Below are positions 38,401 to 48,803 of a stretch of DNA of 64,000 nt, in pieces; positions within the stretch are counted from its first letter, which is position 1, and every line of letters begins with the position of its first letter. Below the pieces are notes generated by a model. The model made no database searches and was not told the DNA's origin. It saw only the letters and a program-made list of their open reading frames with translations. The position numbers and the translations under genes were made by a program. The stretch spans positions 148,043,040 through 148,107,039 of the forward strand of contig NC_030679.2 of the NCBI RefSeq assembly GCF_000004195.4. Direction: 5' to 3'. The stretch is from Xenopus tropicalis (lineage: Eukaryota > Chordata > Amphibia > Anura > Pipidae).

Positions 38401-40526
38401 ATCCCAGCCCTTCCCTAACTACCCCAGCCCTGCCCTAACTATCCCACCCCTGCCCTAACTACCCCAGCCCTTCCCTAACTATCCCAGCCCTGCCCTAACT
38501 ATCCCAGCCCTGCCCTAACTATCCCACCCCTGCCCTAACTATCCCAGCCCTTCCCTAACTATCCCAGCCCTTCCCTAACTATCCCAGCCCTGCCCTAACT
38601 ACCCCAGCCCTTCCCTAACTATCCCACCCCTGCCCTAACTATCCCAGCCCTGCCCTAACTATCCCACCCCTGCCCTAACTATCCCAGCCCTTCCCTAACT
38701 ATCCCAGCCCTTCCCTAACTATCCCAGCCCTGCCCTAACTACCCCAGCCCTTCCCTAACTATCCCAGCCCTTCCCTAACTATCCCAGCCCTTCCCTAACT
38801 ATCCCAGCCCTGCCCTAACTACCCCAGCCCTTCCCTAACTATCCCAGCCCTGCCCTAACTACCCCAGCCCTTCCCTAACTATCCCAGCCCTGCCCTAACT
38901 ATCCCAGCCCTTCCCTAACTACCCCAGCCCTGCCCTAACTACCCCAGCCCTTCCCTAACTATCCCAGCCCTGCCCTAACTATCCCAGCCCTTCCCTAACT
39001 ACCCCAGCCCTGCCCTAACTACCCCAGCCCTTCCCTAACTATCCCAGCCCTGCCCTAACTACCCCAGCCCTGCCCTAACTACCCCAGCCCTTCCCTAACT
39101 ATCCCAGCCCTGCCCTAACTACCCCAGCCCTTCCCTAACTACCCCAGCCCTTCCCTAACTACCCCAGCCCTGCCCTAACTACCCCAGCCCTTCCCTAACT
39201 ATCCCAGCCCTGCCCTAACTATCCCAGCCCTGCCCTAACTATCCCACTCCTGCCCTAACTACCCCAGCCCTGCCCTAACTACCCCAGCCCTTCCCTAACT
39301 ATCCCAGCCCTGCCCTAACTATCCCAGCCCTTCCCTAACTATCCCAGCCCTGCCCTAACTACCCCAGCCCTGCCCTAACTATCCCAGCCCTGCCCTAACT
39401 ACCCCAGCCCTTCCCTAACTATCCCACCCCTGCCCCTAACTACCCCAGCCCTTCCCTAACTACCCCAGCCCTTCCCTAACTATCCCTGCCCTAACTAACC
39501 CAGCCCTGCCCTAACTATCCCACTCCTGCCCTAACTATCCCAGCCCTGCCCTAACTACCCCAGCCCTTCCCTAACTATCCCAGCCCTTCCCTAACTACCC
39601 CAGCCCTTCCCTAACTATCCCAGCCCTTCCCTAACTATCCCAGCCCTTCCCTAACTATCCCAGCCCTTCCCTAACTACCCCAGCCCTGCCCCTAACTATC
39701 CCACCCCTGCCCTAACTACCCCAGCCCTTCCCTAACTATCCCAGCCCTGCCCTAACTAACCCAGCCCTGCCCTAACTATCCCACCCCTGCCCTAACTATC
39801 CCAGCCCTTCCCTAACTATCCCAGCCCTTCCCTAACTATCCCACCCCTGCCCTAACTATCCCAGCCCTTCCCTAACTATCCCAGCCCTGCCCTAACTATC
39901 CCAGCCCTGCCCTAACTATCCCAGCCCTGCCCTAACTATCCCAGCCCTGCCCTAACTATCCCAGCCCTTCCCTAACTAACCCAGCCCTGCCCTAACTACC
40001 CCAGCCCTTCCCTAACTATCCCACCCCTGCCCTAACTATCCCAGCCCTGCCCTAATTATCCCAGCCCTGCCCTAACTATCCCAGCCCTTCCCTAACTACC
40101 CCAGCCCTGCCCTAACTATCCCAGCCCTGCCCTAACTAACCCAGCCCTGCCCTAACTATCCCACCCCTGCCCTAACTATCCCAACCCTTCCCCAACTAAC
40201 CCAGCCCTTCCCTAACTAACCCAGCCCTTCCCTAACTACCCCAGCCCTGCCCTAACTATCCCAGCCCTTCCCTAACTATCCCAGCCCTTCCCTAACTATC
40301 CCAGCCCTGCCCTAACTATCCCAGCCCTGCCCTAACTAACCCAGCCCTGCCCTAACTATCCCACCCCTGCCCTAACTATCACAACCCTTCCCCAACTAAC
40401 CCAGCCCTTCCCTAACTAACCCAGCCCTTCCCTAACTACCCCAGCCCTGCCCTAACTATCCCAGCCCTGCCCTAACTAACCCAGCCCTTCCCTAACTAAC
40501 CCAGCCCTTCCCTAACTACCCCAGCC
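14408..40526. repeat. 26-kb minisatellite, 20-bp unit, about 1,300 copies
   Basis: Continuous array of CTAACTATCCCAGCCCTGCC with a few recurring variants: TTCC for TGCC, ACCCC or AACCC for ATCCC, CACCCC for CAGCCC, CACTCC for CAGCCC. The plus strand is very G-poor, with C-triplets and the telomere-like hexamer CCCTAA in every unit; the minus strand therefore has GGG runs throughout. Flanking sequence at both ends grades into degenerate units. No open frame of note survives, because TAA/TAG occur in the units. Confidence 0.98.
31366..40180. repeat. 3.42-kb higher-order repeat inside the 20-bp array
   Basis: Rare variant units recur at fixed spacing. The truncated unit TATCCCTGCCC is at about 31368, 32648, 34808, 36066, 38226 and 39482 (alternating about 2160 and 1260 bases). 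CCCTAATTATCCC is at about 33217, 36637 and 40055, and CCAACCCTTCCCCAACTAAC at about 33342, 36767 and 40180. The larger period is about 3,420 bases, or about 171 units. A diverged copy may extend left to about 27.8 kb. Confidence 0.85.
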
Positions 40527-40918
40527 CAGGGTTTTTTGGTTCTGGCAATTAAAACAATATTCCACATCTCAAAAATCCCAATATAAATTTGTAGGAACAT
40601 ATTAACCCCAGCCAAACCCAGGGATATTTCCCTTGCGCATTTCATACTCACGGGGCTTATTCATGGGCTGTAGGGGACCCCTCCCCATTCCAGCAATTAA
40701 ACACTATCAACCCCTCCCCTCAATTACAACAAATGAAAGGGTTACATATTCAAAGTTTCATATTGAATAGAATATACATAGCCCAGGGCTGGAGGAATAT
40801 GCTCAGTTTGTGCGGCTCAGTGTCATTACCCAGAGATATAACTGTGCCCCGTGTGGCTGTACAGCCAGTTACACACGTCCCACAACTACACACTGCGTAT
40901 CCTTAGTAACAGCTTAAC
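40527..40918. other. Single-copy stretch, no gene seen
   Basis: AT-rich sequence between the 26-kb array and the 131-bp array. No exon, RNA or transposon ends recognised. Confidence 0.5.
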
Positions 40919-41293
40919 TGAGTTATACAGGGAACTCTGAGTATCACTCATGTATTATAAGGGATAATGTACCCCCTACTGTAAATGATAAGGATATTAG
41001 CAGTCACTGAGGGGTTCTGTGCCCATATAAAGGCACAAGGCTGCAGGCTGAGTTATACAGGGAACTCTGAGTATCACTCATGTATTATAAGGGATAATGT
41101 ACCCCCTACTGTAAATGATAAGGATATTAGCAGTCACTGAGGGGTTCTGTGCCCCCCATATAAAGGCACAAGGCTGCAGGCTGAGTTATACAGGGAACTC
41201 TGAGTATCACTCATGTATTATAAGGGATAATGTACCCCCTACTGTAAATGATAAGGATATTAGCAGTCACTGAGGGGTTCTGTGCCCCCCATA
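40919..41293. repeat. 131-bp tandem repeat, left part
   Basis: About 2.9 copies of a 130-133 bp unit with GAGTTATACAGGGAACTCTG, TGTATTATAAGGG and CATATAAAGGCACAAGG. The length differences come from CCCAT versus CCCCCCAT. The array is interrupted by the hAT-like element and resumes at 45304. Confidence 0.95.
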
Positions 41294-41364
41294 CATAGGC
41301 GGAGGATGACTTTTTTGTTTGGGGAGGCTAAAGATGGCCCATACACAGACTGACCTACAGCTAA

Positions 41365-41692
41365 GGCTGATGCCACATGCAGCGTAGGGCTGATTTTTTC
41401 GGCAAGCGGAAAAAAGCTTGCCGAAAATTCAGCCCTACGCCTGCTACTTGTGCCTGCACCCGAATGAATGGGATACGCTCGGGTGCAGGCACATGTAGCC
41501 GATATACGCATGAAAACGCAAGACTTTGCATTCTCTCTCGTTTTCGTGCGTATATCGGCTACATGTGCCTGCACCCGAGCGTATCCCATTCATTCGGGTG
41601 CAGGCACAAGTAGCAGGCGTAGGGCTGAATTTTCACCAAGCGTTTTTCCGCTTGCCGAAAAAATCAGCCCTACGCCGCATGTGGCATCAGCC
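41365..41692. mobile_element. Harbinger-like hairpin MITE
   Basis: A 328-bp near-palindrome with ends GGCTGATGCCACATG and its complement CATGTGGCATCAGCC, flanked by TAA on both sides (41362-41364 and 41693-41695). A 3-bp TWA target duplication is typical of PIF/Harbinger elements. Inside are further long inverted arms (GGGTGCAGGCACATGTAGCC and complement, CGGCAAGCGGAAAAA-type arms), so nearly the whole element can fold into one hairpin. No coding capacity. Confidence 0.75.
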
Positions 41693-41892
41693 TAATGTGA
41701 CACTTAGTGGATTCACTGCTGGTGTAAAAAATTAACCTCCCAACTACCTCTGGCAGTTCCCACTGACTCCCAGGGATACTGTGCAAAAGTGCGGGTGGGG
41801 GGGATTTTTTTAACCCTAAAATGCTTAGGATGTAAAAGCATTCATACGTGCACTTCTGTTAGGGCTTCTCTATACATTTGTGTTCAGTTAGG

Positions 41893-42322
41893 TTAAAGGG
41901 GTAGTTCACCTTTAAATTAACTTTTAATATGATGTAGACACTGATATTCTGAGACAATTTGCAATTGGTCCTCTTTTATTTTTAATGGTTTTTCGGTTAT
42001 TTAGCTTTTTGTTCAGCAGCTCTCCATTTGGTATTTCAGCAGCTATCTGGTTGCTAGGGTCTTATATACCAGGTAGTGGTTTAAACAAGAGATGGGAATA
42101 TGAATAGTTAAGGGGCCTGCATGGAAAAATAAAACTTTAGCTTCACAGAGCAATACTTTTTGGTCAGTGACCCTCATTTGAAAGCTGGAAAGACGCAGAA
42201 GCAAAAGGCAAATTATTCAAAAACTATATAAAATTAACTAGGAAGACCAATTGCAAAGTTGCTAGGAATAGGCCATTCTATAACATACTACAAGTTAACT
42301 TAAAAGTGAACCACCCCATTAG
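41893..42322. mobile_element. T2/Kolobok-like MITE
   Basis: The left end TTAAAGGGGTAGTTCACC pairs with a degraded right end GGTGAACTACC-type sequence (AAAGTGAACCACCCCATTAG). A subterminal TTAACTT pair and the interior GCAATTGGTC...GACCAATTGCAA add to a broad inverted-repeat structure. TTAA ends and this terminus are characteristic of abundant Xenopus MITEs of the Kolobok (T2) type. The right TTAA is mutated. Nested in the hAT-like element. Confidence 0.7.
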
Positions 42323-42730
42323 ATGTGTTTAAGTTAGCTTTATAGAAAGTGAGGCAGCAGGTACTGACATCCCAGACACGTTATATACAGCGAGACACAG
42401 TCTTTATATACAAACCCAGCACATTATATGCCATGAGGAGCAGTGGGTACGGATGGCAGATATTCAGGCCCTGGCACTATAACACTGGCACTGATACACA
42501 GCATTGGCCCCACTGTAACTTACTATAAATGAAAAAAACAATGACAAAAGTAAAAAAAAAAAAAATAGAATGTGCAAAAAACCATAACAAATATATAAAA
42601 ACACAATGAGCTTTGTCACGGGGGAAAAATTAACTTACCCTCCATCTGTTAGGGTAGGGGATATTATAAATGTCAGATGACAAAAAACAATTTAATTTCA
42701 GCTAGTGGGTCAGCCTTTAGAACATATACA
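42323..42730. other. Interior of the hAT-like element, no gene
   Basis: AT-rich sequence with an A-run near 42550; no coding similarity seen. Confidence 0.4.
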
Positions 42731-44928
42731 GTATAGTACCTGTGTATAGTACCTGTGTATAGTGCCTGGGTATAGTGCCTGGGTATAGTACCTGGGTATA
42801 GTACCTGGGTATAGTACCTGGGTATAGTACCTGGGTATAGTACCTGTGTATAGTACCTGTGTATAGCGCCTGGGTATAGTACCTGGGTATAGTACCTGTG
42901 TATAGTACCTGGGTATAGTACCTGTGTATAGTGCCTGGGTATAGTGCCTGTGTATAGTACCTGTGTATAGTACCTGGGTATAGTGCCTGGGTATAGTACC
43001 TGGGTATAGTACCTGTGCATAGTACCTGTGTATAGTACCTGGGTATAGTACCTGTGTATAGTGCCTGGGTATAGTACCTGTGTATAGTACCTGTGTATAG
43101 CACCTGGGTATAGCGCCTGGGTATAGCGCCTGGGTATAGTACCTGGGTATAGTACCTGTGTATAGTACCTGTGTATAGTACCTGGGTATAGTACCTGTGT
43201 ATAGTACCTGTGTATAGTACCTGGGTATAGTACCTGGGTATAGTGCCTGTGTATAGTACCTGGGTATAGTACCTGGGTATAGTACCTGGGTATAGTGCCT
43301 GTGTATAGTACCTGGGTATAGTACCTGGGTATAGTACCTGGGTATAGTACCTGGGTATAGTGCCTGTGTATAGTACCTGGGTATAGTACCTGGGTATAGT
43401 ACCTGGGTATAGTACCTGGGTATAGTACCTGGGTATAGTACCTGTGTATAGTACCTGGGTATAGTACCTGGGTATAGTACCTGGGTATAGTACCTGGGTA
43501 TAGTACCTGGGTATAGTGCCTGGGTATAGTGCCTGGGTATAGCACCTGTGTATAGCACCTGTGTATAGCGCCTGGGTATAGTACCTGGGTATAGTGCCTG
43601 TGTATAGTACCTGGGTATAGTACCTGGGTATAGTACCTGGGTATAGTACCTGGGTATAGTACCTGTGTATAGTACCTGTGTATAGTACCTGGGTATAGTA
43701 CCTGGGTATAGTGCCTGTGTATAGTACCTGTGTATAGTGCCTGGGTATAGTACCTGGGTATAGTGCCTGTGTATAGTACCTGGGTATAGTACCTGTGTAT
43801 AGTACCTGTGTATAGTACCTGGGTATAGTACCTGTGTATAGTACCTGTGTATAGTACCTGTGTATAGTACCTGGGTATAGTACCTGTGTATAGTACCTGG
43901 GTATAGTACCTGGGTATAGTGCCTGTGTATAGTACCTGGGTATAGTGCCTGGGTATAGTACCTGGGTATAGTGCCTGTGTATAGTACCTGGGTATAGTAC
44001 CTGTGTATAGTACCTGTGTATAGTACCTGGGTATAGTACCTGTGTATAGTACCTGTGTATAGTACCTGTGTATAGTACCTGGGTATAGTACCTGTGTATA
44101 GTACCTGTGTATAGTACCTGGGTATAGTACCTGTGTATAGTACCTGTGTATAGTACCTGGGTATAGTACCTGGGTATAGTGCCTGTGTATAGTACCTGGG
44201 TATAGTACCTGGGTATAGTACCTGGGTATAGTGCCTGGGTATAGTACCTGTGTATAGTACCTGTGTATAGTACCTGTGTATAGTACCTGGGTATAGTACC
44301 TGGGTATAGTGCCTGGGTATAGTACCTGGGTATAGTACCTGGGTATAGTACCTGGGTATAGTACCTGGGTATAGTACCTGGGTATAGTGCCTGGGTATAG
44401 TGCCTGGGTATAGTACCTGGGTATAGTACCTGGGTATAGTACCTGGGTATAGTGCCTGGGTATAGTGCCTGGGTATAGTACCTGGGTATAGTACCTGGGT
44501 ATAGTGCCTGGGTATAGTACCTGTGTATAGTACCTGGGTATAGTACCTGGGTATAGTACCTGGGTATAGTGCCTGGGTATAGTGCCTGGGTATAGTACCT
44601 GGGTATAGTACCTGGGTATAGTACCTGGGTATAGTACCTGGGTATAGTGCCTGGGTATAGTACCTGGGTATAGTACCTGGGTATAGTACCTGGGTATAGT
44701 GCCTGGGTATAGTACCTGGGTATAGTACCTGGGTATAGTACCTGGGTATAGTACCTGGGTATAGTGCCTGGGTATAGTGCCTGGGTATAGTACCTGGGTA
44801 TAGTACCTGGGTATAGTACCTGGGTATAGTGCCTGGGTATAGTACCTGTGTATAGTACCTGGGTATAGTACCTGGGTATAGTGCCTGGGTATAGTGCCTG
44901 GGTATAGTACCTGGGTATAGTACCTGTG
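42731..44928. repeat. 13-bp minisatellite, about 170 copies
   Basis: Unit GTATAGTACCTGG with three main variants (GTGCCTGG, GTACCTGT, GCGCCTGG). All three minus-strand frames stay open for over 700 codons because the 13-bp unit lacks stops on that strand; the predicted peptide is a rotation of YYTQVLYPGTIPR. There is no coding evidence. The array lies inside the hAT-like element. Confidence 0.97.
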
Positions 44929-45084
44929 GGATGAAAACTGCAGCAAAGTTCAAAGCTGGTTTATGGGTAAACTTACAGTCTGCAGATTCTTCTTTTTTAA
45001 GTCTTCATTTCTGCAGTTTGCAAAATTTCCCGATCCCTGTCTGCATCTGTGTCTTGATTGGTCAATTTTACTGTCTGTCAAGAA

Positions 45085-45139
45085 AGCTGTGCTCTGATTG
45101 GAGAATATACAAGAAGAAAGATCCAATCAGAGCACAGCT
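45085..45139. repeat. 17-bp inverted repeat with CCAAT cores
   Basis: AGCTGTGCTCTGATTGG and its exact reverse complement CCAATCAGAGCACAGCT are separated by 21 bases, in the right-hand part of the hAT-like element. They are likely subterminal sequence of the original MITE. Confidence 0.75.
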
Positions 45140-45303
45140 GATTAGAGCAGAACCCGGAGCTTGCAGGGACAGGAGAAGATTTGCAGGACAGCACAGAAAC
45201 GGAGCCAGGTTTTTTTATTTTTTTATTTTATTTTTTTATTTTTAGGGTGCCAGAGCAGGTTTGGGGAGGCTTAGCCTCTAGCCTTATTGAAAATCCGCCT
45301 ATG

Positions 45304-46106
45304 CCCCCATATAAAGGCACAAGGCTGCAGGCTGAGTTATACAGGGAACTCTGAGTATCACTCATGTATTATAAGGGATAATGTACCCCCTACTGTAAAT
45401 GATAAGGATATTAGCAGTCACTGAGGGGTTCTGTGCCCATATAAAGGCACAAGGCTGCAGGCTGAGTTATACAGGGAACTCTGAGTATCACTCATGTATT
45501 ATAAGGGATAATGTACCCCCTACTGTAAATGATAAGGATATTAGCAGTCACTGAGGGGTTCTGTGCCCCCCATATAAAGGCACAAGGCTGCAGGCTGAGT
45601 TATACAGGGAACTCTGAGTATCACTCATGTATTATAAGGGATAATGTACCCCCTACTGTAAATGATAAGGATATTAGCAGTCACTGAGGGGTTCTGTGCC
45701 CCCCATATAAAGGCACAAGGCTGCAGGCTGAGTTATACAGGGAACTCTGAGTATCACTCATGTATTATAAGGGATAATGTACCCCCTACTGTAAATGATA
45801 AGGATATTAGCAGTCACTGAGGGGTTCTGTGCCCCCCATATAAAGGCACAAGGCTGCAGGCTGAGTTATACAGGGAACTCTGAGTATCACTCATGTATTA
45901 TAAGGGATAATGTACCCCCTACTGTAAATGATAAGGATATTAGCAGTCACTGAGGGGTTCTGTGCCCCCCATATAAAGGCACAAGGCTGCAGGCTGAGTT
46001 ATACAGGGAACTCTGAGTATCACTCATGTATTATAAGGGATAATGTACCCCCTACTGTAAATGATAAGGATATTAGCAGTCACTGAGGGGTTCTGTGCCC
46101 ATATAA
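45304..46106. repeat. 131-bp tandem repeat, right part
   Basis: About six further copies of the unit described at 40919. Each has CATATAAAGGCAC, a TATA-like sequence. The array ends as CCCATATAAATCCATG, where flanking sequence takes over. Confidence 0.95.
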
Positions 46107-46330
46107 ATCCATGCCTGCTGAAAACATTCGCTCATCATTACCTGAGACTCAGCTACACTACAGATATGTGTATATTTCATCCTTTGCACTTTGATGCCCA
46201 GACATTAACACAGTATTTGGAGAGGCAATTGTCTAACTGAATCACATTTACCCCGGGGAATATTCTCCCCCCTGTACCTGCATTTGGCCACTTATTGGCA
46301 CAAACAGAAACATTCTATGGAACCTAATTT

Positions 46331-46530
46331 GTGACATCTAATTGGCCCATAAGGGATTCTCCTGGTTGCTGGAACTCCACAAGGAACCATCTCAAAGCTT
46401 CATAAAGTAGCCTGAAAATATCAGATGTGCTGCATTGTGCAGGGCGGCTACTTTGTCACCAGGGAGTCCTTTCATATCTTCCTTCCATGGGCTGCAGCTC
46501 TCAGCCTGTTGGGGGTTCCATGATGTGGCT
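46331..46530 (+). promoter_or_regulatory. Candidate olfactory receptor promoter block A
   Basis: About 200 bases are closely matched by 58071-58280, which sits the same way upstream of the second receptor gene (ATG 2.47 kb versus 2.14 kb downstream). It contains TAATTGG (a homeodomain-type core, as in Lhx2-bound receptor promoters), CTTCATAAAG (TATA-like) and CCAGGGAGTCC. Conservation beside two otherwise different spacers suggests promoter or leader exon, but simple duplication residue would look similar. Confidence 0.45.
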
Positions 46531-46706
46531 CTTGTAGAAGTTCTACAAATTGTTCCTTTGGTCAGTGATAGTGATGGAACGACAGAGAATGGTTTGGCCA
46601 CCACCCCTTCAGCCCTTCAAGAACAAAATAGTCTTCTGCAGTAAAAGGTAACACTGGATAGTTCCTTTCCTGCCCCATAGTGCAGAACCCCTACACTCCT
46701 ATAACC
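46531..46706. other. Spacer between block A and the 45-bp array
   Basis: Weakly similar in places to 58360-58410 (AAAGGTA.CACT and TTCCT.TCCTGCC), so the duplication may extend here. No gene seen. Confidence 0.4.
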
Positions 46707-48480
46707 CAGTTTCAAGGAGAAGTTAATCCCCTCATTGTTTTCTGTTTCACCCAGTTTCAAGGAGAAGTTAATCCCCCTCATTGTTTTCTGTTTCACCCAG
46801 TTTCAAGGAGAAGTTAATCCCCTATTTTTTTTTCTGTTTCACTCAGTTTTAAGGAGAAGTTAATCCCCTATTTTTTTTTTCTGTTTCACTCAGTTTTAAG
46901 GAGAAGTTAATCCCCTCATTGTTTTCTGTTTCACTCAGTTTCAAGGAGAAGTTAATCCCCTCATTGTTTTCTGTTTCACTCAGTTTCAAGGAAAAGTTAA
47001 TCCCCTCATTGTTTTCTGTTTCACCCAGTTTCAAGGAGAAGTTAATCCCCTCATTGTTTTCTGTTTCACTCAGTTTCAAGGAGAAGTTAACCCCCTCATT
47101 GTTTTCTGTTTCACTCAGTTTCAAGGAGAAGTTAATCCCCTCATTGTTTTCTGTTTCACTCAGTTTCAAGGAAAAGTTAATCCCCAATTTTTTTTCTGTT
47201 TCACTCAGTTTCAAGGAGAAGTTAATCCCCTCATTGTTTTCTGTTTCACTCAGTTTCAAGGAGAAGTTAATCCCCTCATTGTTTTCTGTTTCACTCAGTT
47301 TCAAGGAGAAGTTAATCCCCTCATTGTTTTCTGTTTCACTCAGTTTCAAGGAGAAGTTAATCCCCTCATTGTTTTCTGTTTCACTCAGTTTCAAGGAAAA
47401 GTTAATCCCCAATTTTTTTTCTGTTTCACTCAGTTTTAAGGAGAAGTTAACCCCCTCATTGTTTTCTGTTTCACTCAGTTTCAAGGAAAAGTTAATCCCC
47501 AATTTTTTTTCTGTTTCACCCAGTTTCAAGGAGAAGTTAATCCCCTCATTGTTTTCTGTTTCACTCAGTTTCAAGGAGAAGTTAATCCCCTAATTTGTTT
47601 CTGTTTCACTCAGTTTTAAGGAGAAGTTAATCCCCTCATTGTTTTCTGTTTCACTCAGTTTTAAGGAGAAGTTAATCCCCTAATTTGTTTCTGTTTCACT
47701 CAGTTTTAAGGAGAAGTTAATCCCCTCATTGTTTTCTGTTTCACTCAGTTTCAAGGAGAAGTTAATCCCCTCATTGTTTTCTGTTTCACTCAGTTTCAAG
47801 GAGAAGTTAATCCCCTCATTGTTTTCTGTTTCACCCAGTTTCAAGGAGAAGTTAATCCCCTAATTTGTTTCTGTTTCACTCAGTTTTAAGGAGAAGTTAA
47901 TCCCCTCATTGTTTTCTGTTTCACTCAGTTTCAAGGAGAAGTTAATCCCCTCATTGTTTTCTGTTTCACTCAGTTTCAAGGAGAAGTTAATCCCCTCATT
48001 GTTTTCTGTTTCACCCAGTTTCAAGGAGAAGTTAATCCCCTAATTTGTTTCTGTTTCACTCAGTTTTAAGGAGAAGTTAATCCCCTCATTGTTTTCTGTT
48101 TCACTCAGTTTCAAGGAGAAGTTAATCCCCTCATTGTTTTCTGTTTCACTCAGTTTCAAGGAGAAGTAAATCCCCTTATTGTTCTTCTGTTTCACCCAGT
48201 TTCAAGGAGAAGTTAATCCCCTAATTTTTTTCTGTTTCACTCAGTTTCAAGGAGAAGTAAATCCCCTCATTGTTTTCTGTTTCACTCAGTTTCAAGGAGA
48301 AGTTAATCCCCTCATTGTTTTCTGTTTCACTCAGTTTCAAGGAGAAGTTAATCCCCTTATTGTTCTTCTGTTTCACCCAGTTTCAAGGAGAAGTTAATCC
48401 CCTAATTTTTTTCTGTTTCGCTCAGTTTCAAGGAGAAGTAAATCCCCTCATTGTTTTCAATTTCACGCGTTTTCAAGGGG
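46707..48480. repeat. 45-bp tandem repeat upstream of receptor gene 1
   Basis: About 39 copies of a 45-bp unit containing GAGAAGTTAATCCCC and TTTTCTGTTTCACTCAG. Variants (AATTTTTTTTC, TAATTTGTTTC, TCATTGTTTTC) form local runs. Because 45 is a multiple of three, both strands show stop-free frames of over 200 codons that are not genes. On the receptor's strand every unit has a branch-point-like TTAAT, a pyrimidine tract and CAG. Confidence 0.96.
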
Positions 48481-48803
48481 AAGCTTTTTAATCTAAAGCT
48501 CTAGTTATTTAATTCCTCAGATCTGGGAAACCAAAAAGGCAGTTCATACCCTGCTGAGATAAACACCCTACTCTCAATGCCTCGGAAGTGGGGGATACCA
48601 GTTTCTATGCCAGTTTCTTTCCCATTTTACCCAGTAACACAGGGTATCGCCACAGAAAAGAGAGACTAGAGAATTATAGATATTTCCTTAACATGTTCTC
48701 CTACTTTCTACTGAATGTATCAAGAATAATAAAATATGACAGCTCACTTTGAGTGAAACCAACACTGAACTTCCTTGAAAAATGATCATTCAGTTATTTC
48801 ACA
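48481..48803. other. Leader region of receptor gene 1
   Basis: Non-repetitive AT-rich sequence leading to the receptor ATG. A weak 3' splice-like ATATGACAG ends at 48742. The last bases before the ATG (ATTTCACA) match those before gene 2 (TTTTCACA). Confidence 0.5.

Larger units (their letters stand above)
41294..45303. mobile_element. hAT-like composite element with 8-bp target duplication
   Basis: The element starts CATAGGCGGA and ends TCCGCCTATG, a perfect 10-bp terminal inverted repeat, and is flanked on both sides by CCCCCATA (41286-41293 and 45304-45311), an 8-bp duplication of sequence belonging to the 131-bp unit it interrupts. An 8-bp duplication with this kind of terminus is the signature of the hAT superfamily. 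A TTTGGGGAGGCT motif is found near both ends. No transposase is present. Internally it carries a Harbinger-like MITE, a T2-like MITE and a long 13-bp minisatellite, so most of its 4.0 kb is secondary. Confidence 0.8.

Noticed and set aside
14408..40526. True telomere or interstitial telomeric array
   Set aside because: CCCTAA occurs only once per 20-bp unit and never as consecutive hexamers.
42673..44953. Minus-strand open frames of about 750 codons
   Set aside because: They are rotations of a 13-bp repeat open in all three frames; no start context, splice sites or recognisable domain. Repeat artefact.
46849..47593. Frames of 224-241 codons on both strands encoding 15-residue repeats
   Set aside because: Direct consequence of the 45-bp unit; pyrimidine-rich intron-like sequence.
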